Of a stretch of 54,720 nt of DNA, positions 24,612 through 32,618 are shown piece by piece. Numbering within the stretch: position 1 is the first letter of the stretch; each line of letters opens with the position of its first letter. The position numbers and the translations under genes were made by a program. The notes below the pieces were generated by a model, which saw only the letters and a list, made by a program, of their open reading frames with translations, had not been told where the DNA came from and did no database searches. Origin of the DNA: Streptomyces anulatus (GTDB lineage Bacteria > Actinomycetota > Actinomycetes > Streptomycetales > Streptomycetaceae); contig NZ_JOEZ01000040.1 in assembly GCF_000721175.1 (NCBI RefSeq), positions 1-54,720 of the forward strand, read 5' to 3'.

Positions 24612-26696
24612 ATGACCCGACCTCCCGCCCGTACCGGTTCCGCAGGTGCGGTGTACTTCTCCCTGCTCGGCCCGCTCACGGCCCGGCTGGACGGCCGTGA
24701 GCTGCCGCTCGGCCCGCGAAAGCAGCGCCTGGTCCTCGCCACCCTGCTGGCCCGCCCCAACACCCCCGTACCGGTCGACGTGTTGACCGACGCGGTGTGG
24801 CCGGACGATCCGCCCCGCACCGCCCGCAAGAACCTTCAGGTCTACGTCAGTGCCGCCCGGGCTCTCCTGGGGCCCGCCGGGGACGACGGGCGGGACCGGC
24901 TGGTGCACGGCTGCGGGGGCTATCTCCTGCGGATCGCCGAGGGCGAGCTGGACACCCTGCGCTTCGGGTCGCTGGCCCGTGCGGGGCGGGCGGAGGCCGG
25001 GAGGGGCGATCTGCGGTCCGCCGCCCGGCTGTTGCGCGAGGCGCTGGACCTGTGGGAGGGGCCGCCGCTGAACGACCTGCGGGACTCCGCCGGGGTCGCC
25101 GAGGAGGCGGACCGGCTGGAGGCCCGCTGTCTGACGGTGTACGAGGACTGGGCGGAGACCGAGATCGAGCTCGGCCGGGCGGCGGTCGCGGTGGACGGGC
25201 TGCGGGACCTGGTGGAGCGCCATCCGCTGCGGGAGCGGCTCCGGGCCGCGTGGATGAACTCCCTGCACCAGTCGGGCCGGCAGGCCGAGGCGCTGGCGGT
25301 GTACGACGACTACCGGCAGCTGATGGCCCGGGAGCTGGGGCTGGAGCCGAGTCCGGCGATGGCCGCGTTGTACCGCTCGATGCTCGGCCGGGGGCGCGGG
25401 GCCCGGCGGCCCGCCGCCGCCCGGGAGGCGGTGAGCGCGGTGGCGCTGCCCGCCCCCACCGGGGCCTTCACCGGGCGCCGCGACGAACTACGGGGCCTGC
25501 TCGACGTGCTGGGCGGCGGCGAGGAGCGCGTGGTGGTCGTCTCGGGCCCGGCCGGGGCGGGGAAGTCGGCGCTGGCGGTCCGGGCGGCGCATCTGCTCGC
25601 CGACCGCTTCCCCGACGGCCGCGTCCAGGTCCGGGTGCGCCGGGAGGACGGTACGGCACGTGGCCGGGCGGAGGTCCTGGCGGAGCTGGGGCGGCTGTGC
25701 GGGGTGACGGCGGGGGCCGCCGCCGCCCCTTCGGAGGGCGGGCGGACGGACGGCGGGCACGGGGGCACGGGCGCGGCGTCGGGCGCCCTCGCGGACGCCT
25801 GGCAGGAGTGGCTGGACCGGCACCGGGCGCTGGTCGTCCTGGACGACGTGCCGGACGAGGCGTCCGTACGGGGGCTGCTGCCCCGGTCCGGGAAGTGTTC
25901 CGTACTGGTCACCGCCCGGTGCCAGTTGGCCGGCCTCGCCCCGGTGCACCGGATCGCGCTGCCCGCGCTGGCGGACGGCGAGGCCCTGGAGCTGCTGGGG
26001 AAGCTGATCGGTGCCGGGCGGCTGCGGACGGACCCGGGGGCGGCGTTGCGGATCGTCCGGGCCTGCGGGTCGCTGCCGCTCGCGGTGGAGGTGAGCGGGA
26101 TGCGGCTGGCGGTGCTGCGGCATCTGCCGCTGGCGGAGTACGCGGCCCGGCTGGAGGACCCGTCGGCCGCGCTGGACGAACTGGTCGCCGGGGACATCTC
26201 CGTACGGCACCGGATCGCGTCCGGCTGGCAGGACCTGGTGGACGGCGACCGGTGGGTGCTGGGGCGGCTGGCCGGGCTCGCCGAGGACGGGGGCTTCACC
26301 CTGGACCGGGCCACGGAGGCGCTGGGCTGCGGGGAGCGGGCGGCGATCCGGGCCGTCGAGTCGCTGATCGGCGCCGGTGCGGTGACCTCGCCGGCCGGGG
26401 AGGTCACCGCACACGCCGCGCTGTACGAGGTGCCGCGGCTGTTCGGCCTGTACGCCCGCGAGCGGGAGGCGCCCGCGCGGACCGGTGTACCGACCGGTCC
26501 GGCGCACACCGGCGCACCGGGCGCACCCGCGGGCACGTCCCTCGCACCGGTCGCACCCGACCGTGCCGGCGGACCGGCCGGCACCGGCGTACCGGTCGCG
26601 CCCGCGCACGCCGGCGTACCCGTCCACACCGCGTCGACGCACACCGGCACGTCGGCTCGCACGGCCGTGACGGCCGGTCCGCTCATCCCAGGGTGA
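24612..26696 (+). CDS. SARP-family regulator with NB-ARC-like ATPase domain
   Basis: A 694-residue Streptomyces antibiotic regulatory protein. A winged-helix DNA-binding domain comes first (VYFSLLGPLTARLDGRELPL to about residue 100), then a bacterial transcriptional activator domain (about 105-250, LVERHPLRERLRAAWMNSLH). The ATPase domain has Walker A VVVVSGPAGAGKSALAV near residue 310 and LVVLDDVPDE. The C-terminus is a Pro/Ala/Thr/Gly-rich low-complexity tail in place of TPR repeats. ATG 24612 has GGAGG 7 bases upstream. The upstream open frame (from 24243) encodes a collagen-like repeat and is rejected. Its last 14 bp overlap the end of the convergent LanKC gene. It probably activates the lanthipeptide genes. 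Confidence 0.92.
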   Translation: MTRPPARTGSAGAVYFSLLGPLTARLDGRELPLGPRKQRLVLATLLARPNTPVPVDVLTDAVWPDDPPRTARKNLQVYVSAARALLGPAGDDGRDRLVHGCGGYLLRIAEGELDTLRFGSLARAGRAEAGRGDLRSAARLLREALDLWEGPPLNDLRDSAGVAEEADRLEARCLTVYEDWAETEIELGRAAVAVDGLRDLVERHPLRERLRAAWMNSLHQSGRQAEALAVYDDYRQLMARELGLEPSPAMAALYRSMLGRGRGARRPAAAREAVSAVALPAPTGAFTGRRDELRGLLDVLGGGEERVVVVSGPAGAGKSALAVRAAHLLADRFPDGRVQVRVRREDGTARGRAEVLAELGRLCGVTAGAAAAPSEGGRTDGGHGGTGAASGALADAWQEWLDRHRALVVLDDVPDEASVRGLLPRSGKCSVLVTARCQLAGLAPVHRIALPALADGEALELLGKLIGAGRLRTDPGAALRIVRACGSLPLAVEVSGMRLAVLRHLPLAEYAARLEDPSAALDELVAGDISVRHRIASGWQDLVDGDRWVLGRLAGLAEDGGFTLDRATEALGCGERAAIRAVESLIGAGAVTSPAGEVTAHAALYEVPRLFGLYAREREAPARTGVPTGPAHTGAPGAPAGTSLAPVAPDRAGGPAGTGVPVAPAHAGVPVHTASTHTGTSARTAVTAGPLIPG

Positions 26697-29295
26697 GCAG
26701 CTTCAGCAGATCGTGCGGCCGGTGGCCGTCGTCCCCGGGGACGACGGCCGCATCGGCGTCCGCCCCGGCCAGGAAGTGCAGGGCGAGCAGCAGCCCGGCC
26801 GCCCCCGTGGCCAGGTCGGCGGAGCAGCGCCGCAGTCTGGCCCCGGGGACCAGCAGCCGGCCCCCGTCGGCGACCAGGTGCCAGGACAGGTTGCGTACGG
26901 AGGCGAGGACCTCGGGCCCGGCCGGGCCCCGCTCCAACTGGCGTGCGGTGGCGACGAGTCCGGCCCGTCCGGTGAACAGCCCCGGCTCGCGGACGAATTC
27001 GGCTGTGCAGCCCTTGTGCACCCCGGGCAGCAGGGCGGCGAGCGCGGGCGCTTCCTCCCGGGCCAGGTAGGCGCCGGCGACCAGGGCGAACCCGCCGCTG
27101 CCCTGGTCGAGGTAGAGCAGATGGCGGCGGCCGTCCTTGACCTGGACCGTGCCGTCGGGCATCGCCACGCAGTGACCGGAGTCCCGGTACAGGGCGGTGC
27201 GGGCGGCGCGCAGCAGCCACTCCTCGCCGGTGAGCGCGTGCAGTTCGAGGTGGAGCAGGGCGACGCCGCTCAGCCCGCGCAGCAGCCCGGCGGAGGGCGG
27301 GGCGGACAGTCCGCCGCCCGGCACCGCTTCGCCCCGCACCAGGCAGTCGAGGTCCCAGGCGGTGCGCAGGGCGGTGTCCACCAGCTCCGGGTCCGGGGCG
27401 GACGTGCCCGCCGTCGCCAGCCGGAGGGCGGCCAGGGCCGTGCCCGCGCGGCCGGTCAGCAGGTCGGCGGAGGGCGACGGGTGGGCGGCGGCGACGGCCC
27501 GCTCGAACAGCTCGCGCCCCTCGTCCCGGCGGCCGAGCAGGGCCAGCGCCACGGCGGTGCCCGGCAGCCCGTCGAACAGCCCGCCGGGCGAGGCGGGGTC
27601 GCGGCGGCGTGCGGCGGCGGCCAGCCAGTCGGTCCAGGCGTCCGGCACGGGGGCCCCGACGCGGTCGAGGGCGTACAGGACGCCGGCGGCCCCGTGCGCC
27701 AGGTCCGTGCCGCCGGTGGCGAAGGACCGGGGGTCGCCGGGGAAGAGCCGGTCGCGGCGCTCGGGCGTCGCGCCCGCGTGGATGCCCGCGAGCAGCCGGG
27801 CCCGCAGCCCGGCCCAGTCGGGCGCGGGGCCGTCGAGGAGCGCCGCGATCTCCCTCTCGCTCTCGCGGCCGGCGGCGCTCTCCGCCGCCCGCAGCAGGGC
27901 CGGCCGGGGCGGGCCGGCGTCGGGCGCGAGGCCGTAGCGCTCCCGGGCCCAGGACTCCAGCGAGAGCGCCTTCGCCCGGTCGTGGGCGGCCATCTCCGTC
28001 AGCGGCATCAGCATGGTGAGCCAGGTCGCCCACAGCGCGCAGGCGTCGGCCTCCGCGCCGGGTGTGCCGGGCGGGGCCTGGAGGCCGGGCGCTCCGGCCA
28101 GCGGGGTGCGGTCGTCGTCGAGCGCGGTGGCGTACTCGAAGTCGACGAGGGCGAGGCGCCCGTCGGGCCGCAGGATGATGTTGGAGGGGTGCAGGTCGCC
28201 GAAGCGCAGACCGCGGCCGTGAACTTCCGCGAGTGCGGCGGTCAGTTGGCCGGTCACCCGGTCCACCCACGCGGTGTACGGGGCGAGTTCGTCCGGGGTG
28301 CGGGCTCCGCGCACCAGTGCGAAGCGGGCGACGATCTCGTCGAGCAGGGTGGGGCCCTCCACGTACTCCGTCACCAGGAACCGGTGCTCCCACACGGTCC
28401 GTACGCCGTACACCTCCGGTACGCAGTCGAGCCCGGCGAGCGCCGTCAGGGCCCGGTGTTCGCGGTCCAGCCGGGTCACGGCGTCGTCGCCCACGGCGTC
28501 GAGTCCGCAGTGCGGGCGGGCTTCGCGCAGCACCACCCGGTGGCCGGTCTCCCGGTGCCGGGCGAGGTAGATGCCGCCCGCGTTGGAGAACTGGAGGGCA
28601 TCGGTGACGGTGTACGGGAAGGAGTCGTCGCGGGCGGCCGCGCGGGCGGCGAGATGCGGCCGCAGCAGCTCGGGCACCCGCACCCACGCGGGCACCCGGA
28701 ACACCACCCCGCGCTCGTCGGGCACGAGTTCACCGGAAGGGTGGCGCAGGGCGGGCACGCGCTCGCCCCGGGCGTCGCGGCACCAGCGGTCGACGAAGGC
28801 TCCGTACCGTACGTAGACGGGGGCGTCGCCGATGCGCAGGTCGCTCAGGATGTACGGGCCCCGGCGGCCGGCCAGGGCCTCGGTCAGCTCGTCGAGCACC
28901 CGGGTCAGAGCCGTCCCGTCCGGCGGGTAGAGGGTGAGGAACTTCCCCGCGCTGCCCCGGGACATGTACTTCCCCGACATCAGCAGGAGCGCCTGCTCGC
29001 TGCGGAGGAACTTGAACGGCACCTTGTGCCGGAGGCAGATCCGGGCGGTGTCGCGCAGGGTTCGCGCCGCCTCGCCGGGGACGGTGGAAACATGGACCTT
29101 CCAGCCCTGCTCGGCCGGTTCGCCGTCCTCGGGCAGCAGTGAGGTCCACAGGCCGCCCGCCACGCGCCGCCAGCCGGGGGGCGGCTCGGCCGCGTCGAGC
29201 GGGTAGCGGGTCTCCTGGTCGGGGAGCCGGGCCGGGGTGTCGTAGTACCTGCGGTCGGCGAGGCAGTACAGCTGGGTCTCGTGGATGCCGGGCAC
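26683..29295 (-). CDS. lanKC: Class III lanthionine synthetase (LanKC)
   Basis: An 870-residue three-domain enzyme: an N-terminal phospho-Ser/Thr lyase (about 1-215, with KVPFKFLRSEQALLLMSGKY), a Ser/Thr kinase-like domain (about 220-500) and a LanC-like cyclase. The kinase has RFGDLHPSNIIL near residue 365 and the metal motif LVDFEYA near 385. The cyclase lacks the Cys/Cys-His zinc ligands, which is the rule for class III (labionin or lanthionine formers such as RamC/AmfT). The GTG at 29295 has GAGGAGG 7 bases upstream. It is the last gene of a minus-strand operon (two precursors, MFS, LanKC), 11 bp after the MFS stop, and overlaps the convergent SARP gene by 14 bp. Confidence 0.93.
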   Translation of the reverse strand: MPGIHETQLYCLADRRYYDTPARLPDQETRYPLDAAEPPPGWRRVAGGLWTSLLPEDGEPAEQGWKVHVSTVPGEAARTLRDTARICLRHKVPFKFLRSEQALLLMSGKYMSRGSAGKFLTLYPPDGTALTRVLDELTEALAGRRGPYILSDLRIGDAPVYVRYGAFVDRWCRDARGERVPALRHPSGELVPDERGVVFRVPAWVRVPELLRPHLAARAAARDDSFPYTVTDALQFSNAGGIYLARHRETGHRVVLREARPHCGLDAVGDDAVTRLDREHRALTALAGLDCVPEVYGVRTVWEHRFLVTEYVEGPTLLDEIVARFALVRGARTPDELAPYTAWVDRVTGQLTAALAEVHGRGLRFGDLHPSNIILRPDGRLALVDFEYATALDDDRTPLAGAPGLQAPPGTPGAEADACALWATWLTMLMPLTEMAAHDRAKALSLESWARERYGLAPDAGPPRPALLRAAESAAGRESEREIAALLDGPAPDWAGLRARLLAGIHAGATPERRDRLFPGDPRSFATGGTDLAHGAAGVLYALDRVGAPVPDAWTDWLAAAARRRDPASPGGLFDGLPGTAVALALLGRRDEGRELFERAVAAAHPSPSADLLTGRAGTALAALRLATAGTSAPDPELVDTALRTAWDLDCLVRGEAVPGGGLSAPPSAGLLRGLSGVALLHLELHALTGEEWLLRAARTALYRDSGHCVAMPDGTVQVKDGRRHLLYLDQGSGGFALVAGAYLAREEAPALAALLPGVHKGCTAEFVREPGLFTGRAGLVATARQLERGPAGPEVLASVRNLSWHLVADGGRLLVPGARLRRCSADLATGAAGLLLALHFLAGADADAAVVPGDDGHRPHDLLKLLTLG

Positions 29296-29306
29296 GGCGT
29301 TCCTCC

Positions 29307-30578
29307 TCAGGGTGTGCCGGGGCGGCCGGCGGTGTCGTGGGCGGGCCGGGCTTCCTCCGCGGGGCGGCCGGGCGGCGGGAGGGCCCCGGCCCGTACGGAG
29401 GGGGCCAGCGTCACCACCGCCGCCGAAACGGCCAGCACGCACCCGATCAGCCCGAAGGCGGTACTGGCGCCCAGGGCGGTCAGCAGGGCACCGCCCGCGA
29501 GCGGCCCGAACGGCTGGACGACCGAGGACAGGAAGGAGGCCGCGCTCTGCACCCGGCCGACCCGGTCCTCAGGGGTGACGATCAGCAGGGTCGAGAGGAA
29601 GCCGATGCTGGCGACCGTCGACAGGCCCATGCAGAGCGCGCACAGGAGCCCGGCCAGCAGCGGGCTGCTGACCCAGGCCAGCGCGGCGGCCGTCGAGACG
29701 CAGCTCCAGCAGGTGATGACGATGAGCGACCGGACATGGCGGTCGGGTGCCAGCCGGGGCGCGAGGAGCGCGCCGGCGAGGGCGCCCGCCGAGACGCAGG
29801 TGATGACGAAGCCGCCGCCGAGCCCGGAGCGTCCGCCCTCGGAGAAGACGGCGAGCGCCGTGAAGGTGAGAGCCCCGAACGCGAAGTTCATACCGAGGCC
29901 GAAGACCAGCAACACCGTTCGGAGATAGGGCAGTCGCCACAGGAAGGAGAGCCCGGCGGTGAGTTCCCGGCGGCTGAACACCGACCCGGCCTTGGTCCTG
30001 GCCTCCGAGCGGGTCCGCACGAGGGCCACGCAGACGGTCGAGAGGAGGAGCCCGAGGAACTGGGCGGTGAACGGCAGGGCTTCGTGCACGCCGAACAGCG
30101 CACCGCCGACGAGCGGGCCGACCAGCCGGACCGTGGAGGTGCGCGCCTGGAGGCGTGCGGTCGCCGTGCCCATCTGGTCCGGCGGCACGACCGCGCGCAG
30201 CAGGCCGAAGGCGGCGGGGGCGTAGACGCTGTTGAGGACGGCACCGGCGGTGGCGACCAGCAGGACGAGCGCCATGGGGGCACTGCCGTTCCACACGGCG
30301 ACGGTCAGGGCGGTGACCGCGAGCAGGCTCCCCCCGTCGCACAGCCGCATCAGACGGCGGCGTTCGACCCGGTCGGCGACGACCCCGCCCGGCAGCATCG
30401 TGATCAGCACGGCGCAGACGGACACCGTCCCCACGGCGCCGGCCTGCACGGCGGAACCGGTCTCCTTGAGGATCAGCAGGGGCAGCGCGAGGGCGCTCAT
30501 CTGGCTGCCCAGGACGGCGAAGAGGCCGCTCATCCAGAGCAGCCGGAAATCCCGGTTGGAGCGGAGCGACGTGGCCAT
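29307..30578 (-). CDS. MFS transporter, likely peptide exporter
   Basis: A 423-residue major facilitator of the EntS/MFS_3 kind with about 12 hydrophobic segments, beginning SLRSNRDFRLLWMSGLFAVL. The loop between helices 2 and 3 has PGGVVADRVERRRLM, the typical MFS signature. It lies between the lanthipeptide precursors and LanKC on the same strand, so export of the mature peptide or self-resistance is the likely job. Class III clusters more often use ABC exporters, so an MFS here is less usual. ATG 30578 has GGAG 7 bases upstream. Two hairpins separate it from the precursor genes, so its expression should be lower than theirs. Confidence 0.88.
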   Translation of the reverse strand: MATSLRSNRDFRLLWMSGLFAVLGSQMSALALPLLILKETGSAVQAGAVGTVSVCAVLITMLPGGVVADRVERRRLMRLCDGGSLLAVTALTVAVWNGSAPMALVLLVATAGAVLNSVYAPAAFGLLRAVVPPDQMGTATARLQARTSTVRLVGPLVGGALFGVHEALPFTAQFLGLLLSTVCVALVRTRSEARTKAGSVFSRRELTAGLSFLWRLPYLRTVLLVFGLGMNFAFGALTFTALAVFSEGGRSGLGGGFVITCVSAGALAGALLAPRLAPDRHVRSLIVITCWSCVSTAAALAWVSSPLLAGLLCALCMGLSTVASIGFLSTLLIVTPEDRVGRVQSAASFLSSVVQPFGPLAGGALLTALGASTAFGLIGCVLAVSAAVVTLAPSVRAGALPPPGRPAEEARPAHDTAGRPGTP

Positions 30579-30625
30579 CGGGGGGCTCCCGGAGATCGTC
30601 GGTCAGGGGATGTACGAAGCGCGGC

Positions 30626-30656
30626 GGGGCGGCTCCCGTGTTCGCGGAGCCGCCCC
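30626..30656 (-). terminator. Strong intercistronic hairpin between precursor genes and the MFS gene
   Basis: A perfect 11-bp stem, GGGGCGGCTCC / GGAGCCGCCCC, with a 9-base loop. On the minus strand it follows the two precursor genes and precedes the MFS start by about 48 bp. RiPP operons often carry such partial terminators so that precursor mRNA exceeds enzyme mRNA. Confidence 0.75.
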
Positions 30657-30679
30657 CGTACCGCCTGTCAGCCGGCCGG

Positions 30680-30721
30680 GCGCCGCGGAGGCGAGGCGTC
30701 GGCCTCGTCCCGCCGCGGCGC
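30680..30721 (-). terminator. Second hairpin directly after the first precursor gene
   Basis: A 9-bp stem, GCGCCGCGG (30680-30688) / CCGCGGCGC (30713-30721), with a smaller inner stem GAGGC/GCCTC. It lies 38 bp after the stop at 30759. It acts in series with the hairpin at 30626-30656, as attenuator or mRNA stabiliser. Confidence 0.5.
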
Positions 30722-30758
30722 ACGGCCCGGTGCGAGCAGCGCTGGACCTGTGCTGCGG

Positions 30759-30917
30759 TCAGCGCTGCGATTCGACGACGCTCAGCACGCTGATGCAGTT
30801 GCCGTCGGTCTGGTCGCCGCCCTGGACGGACGTGTCCTGGAGGTCCAGGACGGAGTGTGCCTCGACCTCGGGGGTCTCGTCGGCGTCGCCGGCGGCGGGC
30901 TTGGTGTTCTCGGACAT
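30759..30917 (-). CDS. lanA1: Class III lanthipeptide precursor, copy 1
   Basis: A 52-residue peptide. The leader (about 1-28) contains PEVEAH and then VLDLQ, the hydrophobic-Leu-x-Leu-Gln recognition motif of class III precursors. The core ends TDGNCISVLSVVESQR. It has a single Cys, followed by Ser two and five residues later, so the usual order S-x-x-S-x(2-5)-C of labionin formation is reversed. GGAGA lies 6 bases before the ATG. It is near-identical to copy 2 except in core positions 28-39 and the last residues. This gene is too short to be noticed by length alone; identity rests on the leader motif, duplication and adjacent LanKC. Confidence 0.85.
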   Translation of the reverse strand: MSENTKPAAGDADETPEVEAHSVLDLQDTSVQGGDQTDGNCISVLSVVESQR

Positions 30918-31185
30918 GGTGATCTCCATCCACTCGTCACTGCGGGATCGATCGAGGCCCCGTGGGGTGTGCCGCCGGGTGCCCGGTACGTCAGGTCAGT
31001 TCTCGACGACGCTCAGCACGCTGATGCAGTTGCCGGGGGGCGCGATGATGTCGCGGTCGTTGTGGACGGACGTCTCCTGGAGGTCCAGCACGGAGTGCGC
31101 CTCGACCTCGGGGGTCTCGTCGGCGTCGCCGGCGGCGGGCTTGGTGTTCTCGGACATGGTGATCTCCATCCACTCGTCACTGCGG
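30859..31185 (-). repeat. Tandem duplication of the precursor gene (240-bp period)
   Basis: An exact 87-bp repeat at 30859-30945 and 31099-31185 covers the 5' leader, ribosome site and first 20 codons. The codons for the NCISVLSVV end are also identical at the DNA level (around 30774-30803 and 31006-31035). Between these blocks the cores differ in sequence and by 9 bases in length. Confidence 0.92.
30996..31157 (-). CDS. lanA2: Class III lanthipeptide precursor, copy 2
   Basis: A 53-residue peptide with the same first 27 residues as copy 1, including PEVEAHSVLDLQ. Its core differs: TSVHNDRDIIAPPGNCISVLSVVEN. Again there is one Cys followed by ISVLS. It is promoter-proximal in the operon and 78 bp upstream of copy 1. 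The same GGAGA ribosome site precedes the ATG. The two peptides may form a two-component product, or may be a recent duplication undergoing core diversification. The LanKC encoded downstream should modify both; the MFS should export them. Confidence 0.85.
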   Translation of the reverse strand: MSENTKPAAGDADETPEVEAHSVLDLQETSVHNDRDIIAPPGNCISVLSVVEN

Positions 31186-31289
31186 ATCCGGGAGCCGGGT
31201 TCCGTGGGGCACACACCCCTCGGAGTCCGGTGCGGCGGCGGGCCGGTGCCCGCCGTTGCCGAGAAAGTTAGGAAGCCGGGCCTGGCGAT

Positions 31290-31410
31290 CGCTTCGGCGG
31301 CGGTATGGCGCCGGTATCGGGCCAGTTCGGAGCGAGGGGAGCCGGTATCCCAGGTCCCGGTGGCGGCGCGGGGAGCCGCCCCGACCTGGGCCCATACCAC
31401 CGCCGAAGCG
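31290..31410. promoter_or_regulatory. Nested inverted repeats in the divergent promoter region
   Basis: The 333-bp region between the precursor operon and the radical SAM operon holds a 19-bp inverted repeat with one mismatch, CGCTTCGGCGGCGGTATGG at 31290-31308 and its complement at 31392-31410. Inside it a second stem can form: GGTAT at 31344-31348 plus CCCAGGTC at 31349-31356, pairing with GACCTGGG at 31383-31390 and ATACC at 31394-31398, with GGCGGC/GCCGCC at the tip. The unit (G/C)CGGTAT(C/G) occurs three times on the plus strand (31302, 31311, 31343). The two stems share sequence and exclude each other. Likely an operator for a regulator, or alternative mRNA structures in the radical SAM leader. 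Confidence 0.75.
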
Positions 31411-31490
31411 CCGTCGGACCGTCCGTGAACCGGTACGGCACAGCCTGGGTACGCGCCCGACGCGCCCCGGCCCCGAAGGAGGCGGCCCGC

Positions 31491-32618
31491 ATGGAACTCG
31501 CCGAACTCGTCGCACGACGGCCCTTCCCGGCCGCCGGCCTGCTCCTCGGCCTCACCCGGCGCTGCCCGCTGCGCTGCGCGCACTGCTCGACCGGGTCGGA
31601 CCTGTTCACCCGGGAGGAACCGGACAGCGGCCGGCTGGAGCGGTTCGTCGGCTCGTTCACCGCGGAGAACCGGCCTGACGTCGTCATGCTCACCGGCGGG
31701 GAACCGCTGCTGCTGCCCGAGCTCGCCGAGCGGCTGAGCACGCTGGCGCGGCGCGCCGGGTCCCGTACCGCGCTGCTCAGCGGCATGTTCTTCGCCCGGA
31801 ACAGGGGTCGGCGTGGCGGTCGGCGTGGCGCGGTGATTCCTCCCGCGATCCTGCGCGCGATCCGCTCGGTCGACCACTTCTCCGCCTCCCTCGACGTCCA
31901 CCACGAACGCGAGGTCCCGCGCGCCGACGTCTTCCGCGCCCTGCACCGGATCCGGGACGAGGGCGTGGCGGTGAGCCTCCACCTCACCGGTACCGGCGCG
32001 TCCGACCCGTATCTCGCCGACCTCACCCGGGCGGTGGAGCAGGAGTTCGGTGGCCGGGTCCCGTGCCTGGTCAACGAGGTGCGGCCGTTCGGCCGGGCCG
32101 CCGCCTGGGCCCGGCCCGCCCGCACCGGCCCGGACCCGGCGGCGGCGGCGCCGTGCTCGATGGCCGCCTGGCCGGTGGTCGCCTTCGACGGCCGGGTGCT
32201 GGCCTGCTGCAACCAGGACACCGTCGACCGGCGCCCCGTACCGGCCCATCTGGACCTCGGCCACATCGCCGACGACGACTGGGGGACGGTGCGCCGCCGG
32301 GCGCTGGAGTCCCCGGTGCTGCGCATGCTCCGCACGGTCGGGCCCACGCATCTGGCCGCCCGGTACGGGTCCGGCCTCCGGGCGGGCTCCTACTGCGACG
32401 GCTGCCGCGCGCTGGGGGGCGACGAGGCGGTGGCGGCCGGGGCCCGTGCGGTGGCGGGCGGGGCCGCCGGGGCGCTGCTGGACCTGACGGCCGCGATGCG
32501 CGGCTCCCGGGAGGGTGCGCAGGGCGTCGTGCGCCGGCACGGCTGCGCGGCGTACGCGCCACTGGTCGTCGCGGGCGGTCCGCCCCTGCCGGAGTCCGAC
32601 GCGGGGGACGTCCGATGA
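31491..32618 (+). CDS. Radical SAM protein with Cys-rich C-terminal region
   Basis: A 375-residue radical SAM enzyme. The [4Fe-4S] motif CxxxCxxC is CPLRCAHC near residues 28-35, and the SAM-binding motif is LTGGEPLLL near 65. The C-terminal part has PCSMAAWPVVAFDGRVLACC and later SYCDGCRAL, a SPASM/Twitch-like set of cysteines that may hold an auxiliary cluster. Such enzymes install crosslinks or other changes on RiPP peptides, but small-molecule substrates are possible. ATG 31491 has AAGGAGG 7-8 bases upstream. It is the first gene of a translationally coupled trio (ATGA overlaps at 32615 and 33424), divergent from the lanthipeptide precursors. Confidence 0.92.
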   Translation: MELAELVARRPFPAAGLLLGLTRRCPLRCAHCSTGSDLFTREEPDSGRLERFVGSFTAENRPDVVMLTGGEPLLLPELAERLSTLARRAGSRTALLSGMFFARNRGRRGGRRGAVIPPAILRAIRSVDHFSASLDVHHEREVPRADVFRALHRIRDEGVAVSLHLTGTGASDPYLADLTRAVEQEFGGRVPCLVNEVRPFGRAAAWARPARTGPDPAAAAPCSMAAWPVVAFDGRVLACCNQDTVDRRPVPAHLDLGHIADDDWGTVRRRALESPVLRMLRTVGPTHLAARYGSGLRAGSYCDGCRALGGDEAVAAGARAVAGGAAGALLDLTAAMRGSREGAQGVVRRHGCAAYAPLVVAGGPPLPESDAGDVR

